Origin: CAYZUC01 sp964481705
GTDB lineage: Bacteria; Bacillota; Clostridia; Lachnospirales; Lachnospiraceae
NCBI GenBank assembly: GCA_964481705.1
Contig: CAYZUC010000020.1
Location: 1 to 37,247, forward strand
Direction of reading: 5' to 3'
Length of the DNA: 37,247 nucleotides
Shown here piece after piece: positions 1-7,863 of this stretch. The translations under genes were made by a program, and so were the position numbers. Numbering within the stretch: the first letter of the stretch is position 1; each line of letters opens with the position of its first letter. Below the pieces are notes generated by a model. It saw only the letters and a program-made list of their open reading frames with translations, made no database searches and was not told the DNA's origin.

Positions 1-551
1 TTGTTGATTTGGATGATGTGGGTTCTGATATTGACATGGTAGAGGCAGCTCAGGCTTTGGCTCACGCAAATGCATCAGCAAAAGCTTACCGACCAGCAGA
101 GGAAAGGGCTAGAGAGTTTTCCTCTTCTGCATGGACACTGTTATTAGTAGGTTCCGTAGGATTACTTGCTGTTTTATTATGCGTATTTGGTATTATTCCT
201 GTAGGTATTTACGGCAATTCCCGGTATCTTACCTATGGTGTGATGTCTGTACTTTTTATTATTTTCTTGATTGTTGGTATAAAATCCTTCTCTTCGGCAA
301 AAAAATACGAAAAAGAAGCAGAAATCGAAAAGGTATTGCTTGACGATATTCACAAATGGTTCTTTGACAGTTTTGATGTCAACAGTATTGATTCCTGTCT
401 GGATTCCGGCGAGGAAGAGATGGTGGAAATTGAGAAGTATTATAAACGTGTTGATAATATCAAACATAAAATTCTTTCCAAATTTACAGATTTGGATGAG
501 GCTTTTCTGGAAAAGATTGCAGACGATTTTTTCCACGAATTATACGAATAG
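1..551 (+). CDS. Two-TM membrane protein, C-terminal part (5' end outside window)
   Basis: The reading frame is open from the first base, so the real start is probably upstream; a TTG at 9 is only the first possible start in the window and has no visible ribosome site. The visible part has a short acidic, Ala-rich stretch, two adjacent hydrophobic segments (about residues 41-70 and 73-95 counted from that TTG), then a charged helical domain of about 85 residues ending in FFHELYE. No catalytic motif is visible. It lies 33 bases upstream of rlmH. I do not recognise a function; it could be a membrane-anchored protein with an unseen N-terminal domain. Confidence 0.7.
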   Translation, partial: VDLDDVGSDIDMVEAAQALAHANASAKAYRPAEERAREFSSSAWTLLLVGSVGLLAVLLCVFGIIPVGIYGNSRYLTYGVMSVLFIIFLIVGIKSFSSAKKYEKEAEIEKVLLDDIHKWFFDSFDVNSIDSCLDSGEEEMVEIEKYYKRVDNIKHKILSKFTDLDEAFLEKIADDFFHELYE

Positions 552-584
552 TATTACCTTTTCAAGCAGGAAAGGTTTCGTCAG

Positions 585-1064
585 ATGAAGATTACCGTAA
601 TTGCCGTAGGGAAAATAAAAGAGAAGTATCTAAAGGATGCACTTTTTGAATATGAGAAGAGACTCAGTCGATATTGTAAGCTGCAGATCATAGAGATTCC
701 GGATGAAATGACACCGGATAAAGCTGCTGCTGCAATAGAAAATCAAATCAGGAGAGTAGAGGGAGAGCGTATCCTATCAAGGATTCCAGAATCTTCCTTT
801 GTTGTAACCTTAGAAATCAAAGGAGAGATGCTTTCATCAGAGACCTTTGCAACAAAATTGAAGGAGATTACATTGAACAGCTGTAGTCATATTGTCTTCG
901 TCATTGGTGGGTCTCTCGGTTTGCATTCCATTGTTTCTGAACGTTCCAACTATAAATTAAGCTTTTCCAACATGACCTTCCCACATCAACTTATGCGCGT
1001 TATCTTACTGGAACAAGTTTATCGCTGTTTCAAAATAAACGCTAATGAACCCTATCATAAGTAA
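585..1064 (+). CDS. rlmH: 23S rRNA (pseudouridine-1915-N3)-methyltransferase RlmH
   Basis: RlmH is a SPOUT-class (trefoil knot) methyltransferase that uses SAM to methylate pseudouridine 1915 in helix 69 of 23S rRNA in assembled 70S ribosomes. The protein is 159 residues, matching the usual 155-160. It begins MKITVIAVGKIKEKY and carries the knot signature VFVIGGSLGL followed by the conserved PHQLMRVILLEQVYR and the C-terminal NEPYHK, which are the SAM and substrate-contact regions of the family. An AGGAAAGG ribosome site lies about 10 bases ahead of the ATG. The gene appears intact. Confidence 0.97.
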   Translation: MKITVIAVGKIKEKYLKDALFEYEKRLSRYCKLQIIEIPDEMTPDKAAAAIENQIRRVEGERILSRIPESSFVVTLEIKGEMLSSETFATKLKEITLNSCSHIVFVIGGSLGLHSIVSERSNYKLSFSNMTFPHQLMRVILLEQVYRCFKINANEPYHK

Positions 1065-1065
1065 A

Positions 1066-1112
1066 TTCTTTCGTGTTTATACTTTTGTTGCTCTTGAAAA
1101 TGAACGAAAGAA
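1066..1112. promoter_or_regulatory. Long-loop inverted repeat upstream of pdp
   Basis: A perfect 9-base inverted repeat, TTCTTTCGT at 1066-1074 and ACGAAAGAA at 1104-1112, is separated by 29 bases and starts immediately after the rlmH stop codon. There is no T-run after the right arm, so it does not look like an intrinsic terminator. It could be a leader stem in the pdp mRNA or an operator for a dimeric regulator. Its role is inference only. Confidence 0.35.
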
Positions 1113-1116
1113 GTAT

Positions 1117-1134
1117 GCATGAAAGTTATCATGC
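1117..1134. promoter_or_regulatory. Short hairpin in the pdp leader
   Basis: GCATGA (1117-1122) and TCATGC (1129-1134) form a perfect 6-base-pair stem with a 6-base loop. It ends 10 bases before the GGAG of the pdp ribosome site and follows the longer inverted repeat at 1066-1112. Together they make this 90-base gap unusually structured for the window. Confidence 0.3.
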
Positions 1135-1140
1135 GCTTCG

Positions 1141-1157
1141 GAATGGAGATTATTATG
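1141..1157 (+). promoter_or_regulatory. Extended ribosome binding context, copy 1 (pdp)
   Basis: GAATGGAGATTATTATG ends in the chosen pdp ATG at 1155. The GGAG core sits 6 bases before the start and decides this start over the upstream in-frame ATGs. The same 17 bases occur before the DUF3048 lipoprotein (6700-6716), and with one change before rodA (31305-31321). Confidence 0.6.
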
Positions 1158-2462
1158 AGAATGTATGATTTGATTCTTAAGAAACGTAGTGGTGATTCAT
1201 TATCAAAAGAAGAAATACAATATATGATTGACGGTTATACCAATGGTTCAATTCCGGATTATCAGATGAGTGCTATGATGATGGCTATTTATTTTGAAAA
1301 AATGAATGATCGCGAAACGGTAGATTTAACACTTAGTATGGCAAATAGTGGTGATACTCTTGATTTGTCCGAAATTGATGGAATCAAAGTAGACAAACAC
1401 TCTACTGGAGGGGTTGGGGATAAAACCTCGTTGGTTTTGACTCCCATGGTTGCAGCTTGTGGAGTTCCTGTTGCAAAAATGAGTGGAAGAGGACTTGGAC
1501 ATACCGGCGGAACCATTGATAAGCTGCATAGTTTCCCGGGATTTTCAACTGAGTTAACCGAAAAGGATTTTATACAAAATGTAAATCGTGTAAAGGTTGC
1601 CATAATGGAACAGACCGCGAATCTTGCACCTGCTGATAAAAAGCTATATGCACTTCGAGATGTCACCGGAACAGTTGAGAATATCTCACTGATTGCCTCC
1701 AGCATCATGAGCAAGAAAATTGCTGCCGGAGCAGATGCTATTGTTTTGGATGTCAAAACCGGAAGTGGCGCATTTATGACTGACGAGGAAGGTGCAATAG
1801 AACTTGCCCAAAAAATGGTAATGATAGGAACAGGAGCTGGACGTGAGACGACCGCAATTATTTCAGATATGAATCAACCGCTGGGTTTTGCTGTTGGTAA
1901 TGCACTAGAAGTAAAAGAGGCAATTGATACGCTTTCCGGCCGTGGACCGGAAGATCTTGTCGAATTGTGTCTCACCTTGGGTTCCTATATGCTGGTGAAA
2001 GCAAAACGTGCTTCTGATACTACGAAAGCAAGAGAAATGCTCGAGCATACCATATGTGATGGAACTGCACTCGATAAACTTGCCGAATTTGTTTCAGCGC
2101 AAGGAGGAGATAAAAGCTCCGTATATGATGTGAGTATGTTACCACAAGCAAAGATTATAGAAGAGATTACCTCAATAAACGAAGGGTATATCAAGGAGAT
2201 CAAGTGTAAGGAAATTGGCATGTGTTCTCTTATTCTTGGAGGCGGAAGAGAAACATTAGAGAGTACTGTTGATTTATCTGTTGGCGTTGTACTCCATAAG
2301 AAAATTGGAGATTATGTAAGAAAGAATGAAAGCTTAGCAACCATTTATGCTAATGACCGTGAGAAAATGGAAGAAGCGAAAAAAAGATTCTTACAAGCAT
2401 ATGATTTTTCTTCGGAAGCAGTACCCAAGGTCAAATTTATTAAAAGAATTATTACCGCATAG
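1155..2462 (+). CDS. pdp: Pyrimidine-nucleoside phosphorylase
   Basis: The enzyme splits uridine, deoxyuridine and thymidine with phosphate into the free base and (deoxy)ribose 1-phosphate, a pyrimidine salvage and catabolic step in the cytoplasm. The start at 1155 gives 435 residues beginning MRMYDLILKKRSG, close to the B. subtilis Pdp N-terminus and length (433); an upstream ATG at 1119 lacks a good ribosome site. Family signatures are present: KVDKHSTGGVGDKTS near residue 80, the signature SGRGLGHTGGTIDKL near residue 110, and a C-terminal domain with a VVLHKKIGDYV-type swinging-arm segment. Thymidine phosphorylase is a close relative, but the sequence resembles the Firmicute Pdp type. It stands apart from other nucleoside genes. 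Confidence 0.95.
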   Translation: MRMYDLILKKRSGDSLSKEEIQYMIDGYTNGSIPDYQMSAMMMAIYFEKMNDRETVDLTLSMANSGDTLDLSEIDGIKVDKHSTGGVGDKTSLVLTPMVAACGVPVAKMSGRGLGHTGGTIDKLHSFPGFSTELTEKDFIQNVNRVKVAIMEQTANLAPADKKLYALRDVTGTVENISLIASSIMSKKIAAGADAIVLDVKTGSGAFMTDEEGAIELAQKMVMIGTGAGRETTAIISDMNQPLGFAVGNALEVKEAIDTLSGRGPEDLVELCLTLGSYMLVKAKRASDTTKAREMLEHTICDGTALDKLAEFVSAQGGDKSSVYDVSMLPQAKIIEEITSINEGYIKEIKCKEIGMCSLILGGGRETLESTVDLSVGVVLHKKIGDYVRKNESLATIYANDREKMEEAKKRFLQAYDFSSEAVPKVKFIKRIITA

Positions 2463-2491
2463 TTCTATTTTATCATTCTCTTCCGTATAAT
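2463..2491 (+). promoter_or_regulatory. Possible sigma-E-like promoter for yqfC-yqfD
   Basis: TTCTATT (2463-2469) and CGTATAAT (2484-2491) are 14 bases apart. Against the B. subtilis sigma-E consensus (KMATATT, 14-15 bases, CATACAHT) this is 5 of 7 and 6 of 8. The -10 also contains a perfect TATAAT, but the matching vegetative -35 is poor. In B. subtilis yqfC and yqfD belong to the mother-cell sigma-E regulon, which supports the reading. Transcription would start near 2498, right at the annotated ATG of yqfC. Confidence 0.4.
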
Positions 2492-2496
2492 CTCGT

Positions 2497-2790
2497 ATGG
2501 AGAAGAAAAAAATAAAACAAAACAATCATTCAAAGCATAGGATACAAATGGTAGAATCTCTGAGTTTGCCCAAAGACTTACTCTTAGGTTCTGCCATTCT
2601 TACCATTACAGGTAATGAAGATATTTATATTGAGAATTACCGGGGAATACTACAATACACATCGGATACCATTATACTTCAAACAAAGACGAACCAGATT
2701 CAAATCTTGGGTGAGCATTTGGAAATCGTCTATTACAACAACGAAGATATGAAAATAAATGGTTGTATTTCATCCATTTCCTGGAGGTAA
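2497..2790 (+). CDS. yqfC: Sporulation protein YqfC (YabP/YqfC family)
   Basis: This small protein of the YabP/YqfC family is expressed in the mother cell during sporulation; its molecular role is unknown. The core starts around SLSLPKDLLLGSAILTITGN and includes the conserved YIENYRGILQY and TNQIQILGEHLEIVYY segments. The ATG at 2497 gives 97 residues but has no ribosome site, and a predicted promoter would start transcription at about 2498. An in-frame ATG at 2548, preceded by AGGA at 5 bases, gives 80 residues that begin exactly at the family core. A charged N-terminal extension is plausible in Clostridia, so the start is unsettled. yqfD follows 2 bases after the stop. Confidence 0.88.
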   Translation: MEKKKIKQNNHSKHRIQMVESLSLPKDLLLGSAILTITGNEDIYIENYRGILQYTSDTIILQTKTNQIQILGEHLEIVYYNNEDMKINGCISSISWR

Positions 2791-2792
2791 CT

Positions 2793-3998
2793 ATGGCAGA
2801 AAAATTCTTTCTCTTTCTAACCGGTTACATCCGTGTTCGATTATCCGGATATGCGACCGGCCGCTTCATGAATCTTTGCATGAAGCATGATATAAAGATT
2901 TGGGATGTCATTAATCATGGAAATTATCTTACGTTATCCATGAAGAGTAAATCCTTTAAAAAGGTAAAACCCATAGTAAAAAAAACAAAAACTAAGGTAG
3001 TCATTCTAAAGAAGAGTGGGCTTCCTTTTTTTCTTTTCAAACACCGTAAACGAAAGTTGTTTTTTGTTGGGATTCTGGTTTTTCTTATCCTTCTATATAC
3101 GCTCTCTCTATTCTTATGGGAAATTGAAATAAATGGGAATCAGGTATATTCACAAAATGAAATGTATGAGTTTCTTGATTCCATTCATATTAACTATGGA
3201 ATGAGAAAAAGTAAGATTGATTGTTCCTCTATCGAAAAGAGTCTCAGAAGTAAATATGAACGTATTACATGGGCAAGTGCAAGAATGGATGGAACAAAGC
3301 TTACGATAGATGTAAAAGAAGGAATCAATGAAAGAAACAATACACATAATACAGAAAAGGCAGGAAGTTTGTTCTCCCTGTCCGATGGAAAAGTTATCGA
3401 TATGATAACACGCTCCGGAATACCGAGAGTTGCAAAAAATGATACCGTATCGAAAGGTCAGATATTGATTTCCGGTGAAGTACCCATTCGAAACGATAGC
3501 GGAGAAATCGATAAGTATCAATATGTATCAGCGGATGGGGATGTTTTCATTGAAACAGTATATCCATATGAATATAAGCTTCCCCTTCAACATCAGAATA
3601 TGGTTCGTACGGGAAAACAGAAGAGACGCTTTCGTTTCCAAGTACAGAATCATAAGATGGATTTCCGCTATAAAAAGCCTCCTTTTCAGGATTATGAAGA
3701 AACGGATGAATTATACCAGCTTCGAGTAACGAAGCATTTTTGCTTACCCTTATTCTTAAACATCCAAACATTTTATGAAACGATCTCTGAAGTGGCTGTT
3801 TATGATGAAAAAGAAGCAAAACAGATTGTTGAAAACAACGTATATAAATTTATGGTTGATTTAGAAGAAAAAGGGGTTCAAATTATCGAAAAAAATGTTA
3901 AAATAGAAATGTCGGAAAAATATTGTTTTGCACATGGAGATCTTATTCTGGTAACAAAACATAGCCGATGGAATTCCTTTAAGGAGAAAATGGAATGA
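2793..3998 (+). CDS. yqfD: Sporulation membrane protein YqfD
   Basis: YqfD is a sporulation protein made in the mother cell together with YqfC; the biochemical role is not established. The start at 2793 follows a GGAGG site by 6 bases; the protein is 401 residues, the normal family size. The N-terminal 80 residues are basic, one clear membrane helix lies at about residues 87-109 (FFVGILVFLILLYTLSLFLW), and the remainder is predicted to lie outside the cytoplasm. Domain features include EIEINGN right after the helix, LTIDVKEG, and a final EKGVQIIEKNVKIEM segment. It overlaps phoH by 4 bases (ATGA), so the two are translationally coupled. Confidence 0.93.
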   Translation: MAEKFFLFLTGYIRVRLSGYATGRFMNLCMKHDIKIWDVINHGNYLTLSMKSKSFKKVKPIVKKTKTKVVILKKSGLPFFLFKHRKRKLFFVGILVFLILLYTLSLFLWEIEINGNQVYSQNEMYEFLDSIHINYGMRKSKIDCSSIEKSLRSKYERITWASARMDGTKLTIDVKEGINERNNTHNTEKAGSLFSLSDGKVIDMITRSGIPRVAKNDTVSKGQILISGEVPIRNDSGEIDKYQYVSADGDVFIETVYPYEYKLPLQHQNMVRTGKQKRRFRFQVQNHKMDFRYKKPPFQDYEETDELYQLRVTKHFCLPLFLNIQTFYETISEVAVYDEKEAKQIVENNVYKFMVDLEEKGVQIIEKNVKIEMSEKYCFAHGDLILVTKHSRWNSFKEKME

Positions 3999-5020
3999 GT
4001 GTTACAGAAATACGAATGGATATTCCGATGGATCATGTCCAGAATGTCTTTGGACAGTTTGATGAGTATATAAAGAAGATAGAACGCAATCTGAATGTTA
4101 CGGTGGTTTCCAGAGATGGAGCTTTGAAAATAATTGGTTCTGATCTTGCGGTAAGCAAGGCCAAGAAGGTCTTTGAGCAGCTCTTGGAATTGTCACGAAG
4201 GGGTAATATTGTAAATGAACAAAACGTTGATTACGCCCTTGCATTAAGCATGGAAGATAAAGAAGAGCAGCTTGTAGAGATTGATCGTGACTGTATTTGC
4301 CATACAATATCCGGAAAACCGGTCAAGCCAAAGACTATAGGGCAAAAGAACTATGTAGATGCCATACGCAAGAAAATGATTGTATTCGGTATCGGTCCTG
4401 CGGGAACCGGAAAAACATATTTGGCCATGGCTATGGGTATTACTGCCTTTAAGAATGGTGAAGTGAGTCGAATCATTATGACCCGGCCTGCCATTGAAGC
4501 GGGAGAGAAGCTTGGTTTTTTGCCCGGTGATTTGCAAAGTAAGGTGGATCCTTATCTTCGCCCACTCTACGATGCTCTTTTTCAAATCATGGGTGCCGAT
4601 AGTTTCAATAAAAATATGGAAAAGGGCTTAATTGAGGTTGCTCCTCTCGCCTATATGAGAGGTCGTACCTTGGATAATGCATTCATCATCCTGGATGAAG
4701 CACAAAACACAACTCCTGCCCAGATGAAGATGTTCCTTACACGTATTGGATTCGGTTCGAAAGTGATTATTACGGGTGATTCTACCCAAAAGGATTTGGC
4801 TCCCGGCGTAAAGTCTGGTCTTGATATCGCAGAAAATGTACTAAAAAAGCTGGACGACGTTGGTTTCTGTTATCTGACTTCGATGGATGTCGTTCGTCAC
4901 CCCTTGGTTCAGAAAATCGTCAAAGCATATGAAGAGTATGAAAAGAGTAGTAACAAGTCATATTCCAAAGCAATGAAGAACACTAAAAAAGAACAGAAAA
5001 CCAGGAGTACAAAGAGATGA
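3995..5020 (+). CDS. phoH: PhoH family ATPase (YbeZ/PhoL type)
   Basis: PhoH proteins are cytoplasmic P-loop NTPases related to the N-terminal half of superfamily 1 helicases; they are linked with YbeY and RNA metabolism. The 341-residue protein has an N-terminal KH-like region (about residues 10-80), Walker A GPAGTGKTYLA at about residues 133-143 and Walker B FIILDEAQNTT at about 229-239, followed by the family segment QMKMFLTRIG and a sensor-like TGDSTQKDL. The start overlaps the yqfD stop by 4 bases. The phoH-HD protein-ybeY order here is the standard Firmicute arrangement. The C-terminus is a Lys-rich tail. Confidence 0.96.
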   Translation: MSVTEIRMDIPMDHVQNVFGQFDEYIKKIERNLNVTVVSRDGALKIIGSDLAVSKAKKVFEQLLELSRRGNIVNEQNVDYALALSMEDKEEQLVEIDRDCICHTISGKPVKPKTIGQKNYVDAIRKKMIVFGIGPAGTGKTYLAMAMGITAFKNGEVSRIIMTRPAIEAGEKLGFLPGDLQSKVDPYLRPLYDALFQIMGADSFNKNMEKGLIEVAPLAYMRGRTLDNAFIILDEAQNTTPAQMKMFLTRIGFGSKVIITGDSTQKDLAPGVKSGLDIAENVLKKLDDVGFCYLTSMDVVRHPLVQKIVKAYEEYEKSSNKSYSKAMKNTKKEQKTRSTKR

Positions 5021-6213
5021 AAGACAAGAAAGAACAAGATTTATTTGAATTTCTCACCTCTGTATATATATTCTTCACAACGATTATTGTTATAGGATTT
5101 GCTTCTTATATTATTCGTGGGGAAGGTACGGAATCCGTTCGAAATTCCATATTAGGCATTCTGATGACAGGAATGCTTTTATTTGCGTTCGAGTATTCCA
5201 AAAAAAGAGATGATTTTTCTTATCATAATCGAGAACATCTTTTTCGTATATGCTTATCCTATACGGTTGGTCTCTTGGCCAGTGTCGGCGGCGCGCTTGC
5301 TCCGGCATTTATGTTTCCATTACTGTCTTTTGGCCTCGTATTCTTTTTCATGACTAATCTATCCATTGGAATTAGTGCATATTTTCTGTTCTGTATGAAC
5401 ATAACATTACTATCCGGAGCCGGAATAGAAGTCTTTTTTTTCTACTTTATTACCGGTTTTGTTGCGATGATTATTTGTCAGGAGCGTAAATATGATTATC
5501 ATGTAGTTTTTCCGGTTGCTATTGTTACCATGTTGAGTATTGTTTCCATAACAGCTTTGTACATTCTTCGATTTTACAAAATCACACCGGACATGATTAT
5601 CAATCCTTCCGTGGGGATTGTTTCCAATGCAGTTATTTTATTGATTTCCCTTCATATCATTGGGAAAAAAATTGTCCATCCCTTTGAAGATAAATACATA
5701 GAAATAAATGATCCGGAATATAATTTGCTGGCCCAGCTGAAGGAACATGATAAAGCACAGTATTATCATGCGATCCATACCGCTTATTTGAGTGATCGAA
5801 TTGCAGGCAAGCTGGATTTGAACCGTAAGCTATCCAAGGGAGGCGGGTATTACCATAAAATCGGAATTTTACGCGACACGGATTATATCACCGTCAACAA
5901 GGAAATTGCTTTGGAGTATCGTTTTCCATCAGATTTGACACAATTAATAAATGAAATTGAAAGTCCCGGCACCTTCCCGAAACATAAAGAAGCCCTTGTA
6001 GTTATGATGGCAGATTCCGTTGTTTCCAGTATCTCATTTCTGATTCAAAAAGATCCTTCTATGAAGATTGATTATAGTCAGGTGATTGATGTCGTATTTG
6101 ACAAAAAAATGGAGAGTGGTATTTTAAAGAATTCAAAAATGGAATTTCGGGAATATTACTTAATGAAACAGTACTTTAAAGAGGAGGAGCTCTATTATGA
6201 CTTTTTACGTTGA
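5017..6213 (+). CDS. Short PgpH/YqfF-like membrane protein with a degenerate HD domain
   Basis: Position between phoH and ybeY, overlapping both, is that of PgpH (YqfF), a 7TM-HD phosphodiesterase that hydrolyses cyclic di-AMP. Typical PgpH is about 700 residues with a large extracellular region; this one is 398 and starts almost directly with membrane helices (about residues 12-210). The C-terminal domain keeps the first His (H251) and the ending PKHKEALVVMMADSV, but the defining HD pair is H280-K281 (YYHKIGI instead of YYHDIGK). The usual EHHGT motif is replaced by IESPGT. I infer a non-catalytic sensor or scaffold, or another activity. The reading frame is clean and tightly coupled, so it is not an obvious pseudogene. 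Confidence 0.8.
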   Translation: MKDKKEQDLFEFLTSVYIFFTTIIVIGFASYIIRGEGTESVRNSILGILMTGMLLFAFEYSKKRDDFSYHNREHLFRICLSYTVGLLASVGGALAPAFMFPLLSFGLVFFFMTNLSIGISAYFLFCMNITLLSGAGIEVFFFYFITGFVAMIICQERKYDYHVVFPVAIVTMLSIVSITALYILRFYKITPDMIINPSVGIVSNAVILLISLHIIGKKIVHPFEDKYIEINDPEYNLLAQLKEHDKAQYYHAIHTAYLSDRIAGKLDLNRKLSKGGGYYHKIGILRDTDYITVNKEIALEYRFPSDLTQLINEIESPGTFPKHKEALVVMMADSVVSSISFLIQKDPSMKIDYSQVIDVVFDKKMESGILKNSKMEFREYYLMKQYFKEEELYYDFLR

Positions 6214-6694
6214 GAATGAAACCAATCAGAAGCTTCCTTTTTCAATCGAAGAATTGTTTGATCGTGTGGCACGAAAGTGTCTTGATTTTGAGAATTGTCC
6301 CTATGAAGTAGAGATTACTCTCATCCTTACGGACAACTCCTCAATTCAGGAAATCAACAAGGAGAATCGTGACATAGATGCTCCCACAGATGTGCTTTCG
6401 TTTCCCATGTTATCGTTAAATCGTCCTTCGGATTTTTCTTCTGTTGAAGAAGATATTGAAGACTGTTTTAACCCCGAATCGGGCGAATTACTTCTTGGAG
6501 ATATCATAATTTCCATAGATAAATCAATTCAACAAGCCGAAGAATACGGCCATTCTCTAGAGAGAGAAATTGCTTTTCTTATCGCCCATAGTATGTTACA
6601 CTTATTTGGTTATGACCATATGATTCCTGAGGATGCAGCTATAATGGAATCCAAGCAAAAACAGATATTATCAGAATTAGGAATTAATCGTTAA
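6197..6694 (+). CDS. ybeY: Endoribonuclease YbeY
   Basis: YbeY is a zinc-dependent single-strand RNA endonuclease needed for 16S rRNA 3'-end maturation and ribosome quality control. The 165-residue protein has the metal-binding HxxxHxxxxxH motif as H131, H135 and H141 in HSMLHLFGYDH; the usual Gly after the first His is Ser here. The N-terminal part has the family's NRDIDAPTDVLSFPM segment. The start at 6197 follows a GAGGAGGAG site and overlaps the preceding membrane protein by 17 bases. In many Firmicutes dgkA, cdd and era follow; here an unrelated lipoprotein gene follows, so the conserved block ends at this gene. Confidence 0.96.
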   Translation: MTFYVENETNQKLPFSIEELFDRVARKCLDFENCPYEVEITLILTDNSSIQEINKENRDIDAPTDVLSFPMLSLNRPSDFSSVEEDIEDCFNPESGELLLGDIIISIDKSIQQAEEYGHSLEREIAFLIAHSMLHLFGYDHMIPEDAAIMESKQKQILSELGINR

Positions 6695-6699
6695 AGTAA

Positions 6700-6716
6700 G
6701 AATGGAGATTATTATG
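6700..6716 (+). promoter_or_regulatory. Extended ribosome binding context, copy 2 (lipoprotein)
   Basis: GAATGGAGATTATTATG is identical over 17 bases to 1141-1157 and ends in the ATG chosen for the lipoprotein. It favours the start at 6714 over an in-frame ATG at 6702, which lies within the ribosome site itself. Confidence 0.6.
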
Positions 6717-7862
6717 AAAAAAATGTGGACGCTATGTACGTTGCTTGTACTATGCATGGTTTTCGCTGTAGGATGTACTACGAAGACTCCGGAAGCAGTC
6801 GACCCGGAGGAAGCAACTGTAACCGATCCCAATGCCTATCCGGATCAGGTTCATGAAGCAATCAGTGCCGACAACATTGAAGGTGCAGATGGACATGTAT
6901 CAAGTTATATTTCAGAACGTGAGAGAAAAGATGGTAAGGTTAGAAGCTATTTAACTGGCAAATGGGTTGATGAATCCATTGGTGATCGTAGACCGGTAGC
7001 AGTTATGCTGAATAATATCGAGGAAGCCCAGCCAATGTCCGGTGTAAGTGCTGCAGATGTTATTTATGAGTGCGTTGTAGAAGGTTCTCTTACAAGAATG
7101 ATGGGTATTTTTGAGAATTACGATGCTCTCGACAAAATTGGTTCTGTTAGAAGCTGTCGTAACTATTTTGTTTATTATGCTTTAGAATATGATGCAGTTT
7201 ATTGTCATTACGGTCAGTCAGCATATGCACAAATACTACTAGACCAGGATTTTGTTGATAATTTAAGCGGGCTTTCCAGCATCGGTGGTACGGTATTCTA
7301 TCGTACCAGTGATCGTATAGCTCCTCATAATGCATATGCTAGTGCAAAAGGTATTAATGCAGGCATCAAGAAGCTTGGATATCGTACCGGCTATAGTGAT
7401 ACCTATAAGGGCAAGTTCACCTTTGCTTATGACAATGAGACCATAGTACCGGATGGAGATGGCTCCTTCCCGGCCAAGGTAGTAAAACCTGGTTATCTGA
7501 TTAATAAGCCTTGGTTTGAATACAATGAGGATGATCATAAGTATTATCGTTTCCAATACGGTGATAAGCAAATTGATGATACAAATGAAGAACAGCTTGC
7601 AGTCGATAATATTATTTTACAGTATTCCTCATGGGAAGAAGTAGATGATCACGGTTATTTGGGCTTTGATTGTCATGCCGGTGGCGAGATGACTTATATT
7701 ACAAACGGACGAGCTGAAAAGGGATATTGGATTCGTTATGATGGAGATACCGGAGCCGTTCGTTATTATGATGTTAACGGAGATGAGATAATTGTAAATC
7801 AAGGTAAGACATGGATTTGCATTATTCAGGATACTATGGGAGATAAAGTGGAGATTAACTAA
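6714..7862 (+). CDS. DUF3048 (YerB-like) lipoprotein
   Basis: A secreted lipoprotein of the DUF3048 family, named after B. subtilis YerB; function unknown, presumed cell-surface. The start at 6714 gives 382 residues with a signal peptide MKKMWTLCTLLVLC and a lipobox-like AVGC with the lipid-bearing Cys at residue 21. An acidic Pro/Thr-rich linker follows. The N-terminal DUF3048 domain includes PVAVMLNNIEEAQPMSG, DVIYECVVEGSLTRMM and SVRSCRNYFV; the C-terminal domain includes ILQYSSWEEVDDHGY and ends with GKTWICIIQDTMGDKVEIN. It follows ybeY by 19 bases and is nearly contiguous with the flippase gene downstream, suggesting one operon. Confidence 0.9.
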   Translation: MKKMWTLCTLLVLCMVFAVGCTTKTPEAVDPEEATVTDPNAYPDQVHEAISADNIEGADGHVSSYISERERKDGKVRSYLTGKWVDESIGDRRPVAVMLNNIEEAQPMSGVSAADVIYECVVEGSLTRMMGIFENYDALDKIGSVRSCRNYFVYYALEYDAVYCHYGQSAYAQILLDQDFVDNLSGLSSIGGTVFYRTSDRIAPHNAYASAKGINAGIKKLGYRTGYSDTYKGKFTFAYDNETIVPDGDGSFPAKVVKPGYLINKPWFEYNEDDHKYYRFQYGDKQIDDTNEEQLAVDNIILQYSSWEEVDDHGYLGFDCHAGGEMTYITNGRAEKGYWIRYDGDTGAVRYYDVNGDEIIVNQGKTWICIIQDTMGDKVEIN

Positions 7863-7863
7863 T

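Noticed and set aside
1289..1756. A 155-codon open frame on the minus strand opposite pdp
   Set aside because: It lies wholly inside a strongly conserved + strand gene, has no ribosome site or family-like sequence, and its composition is that of a shadow frame.
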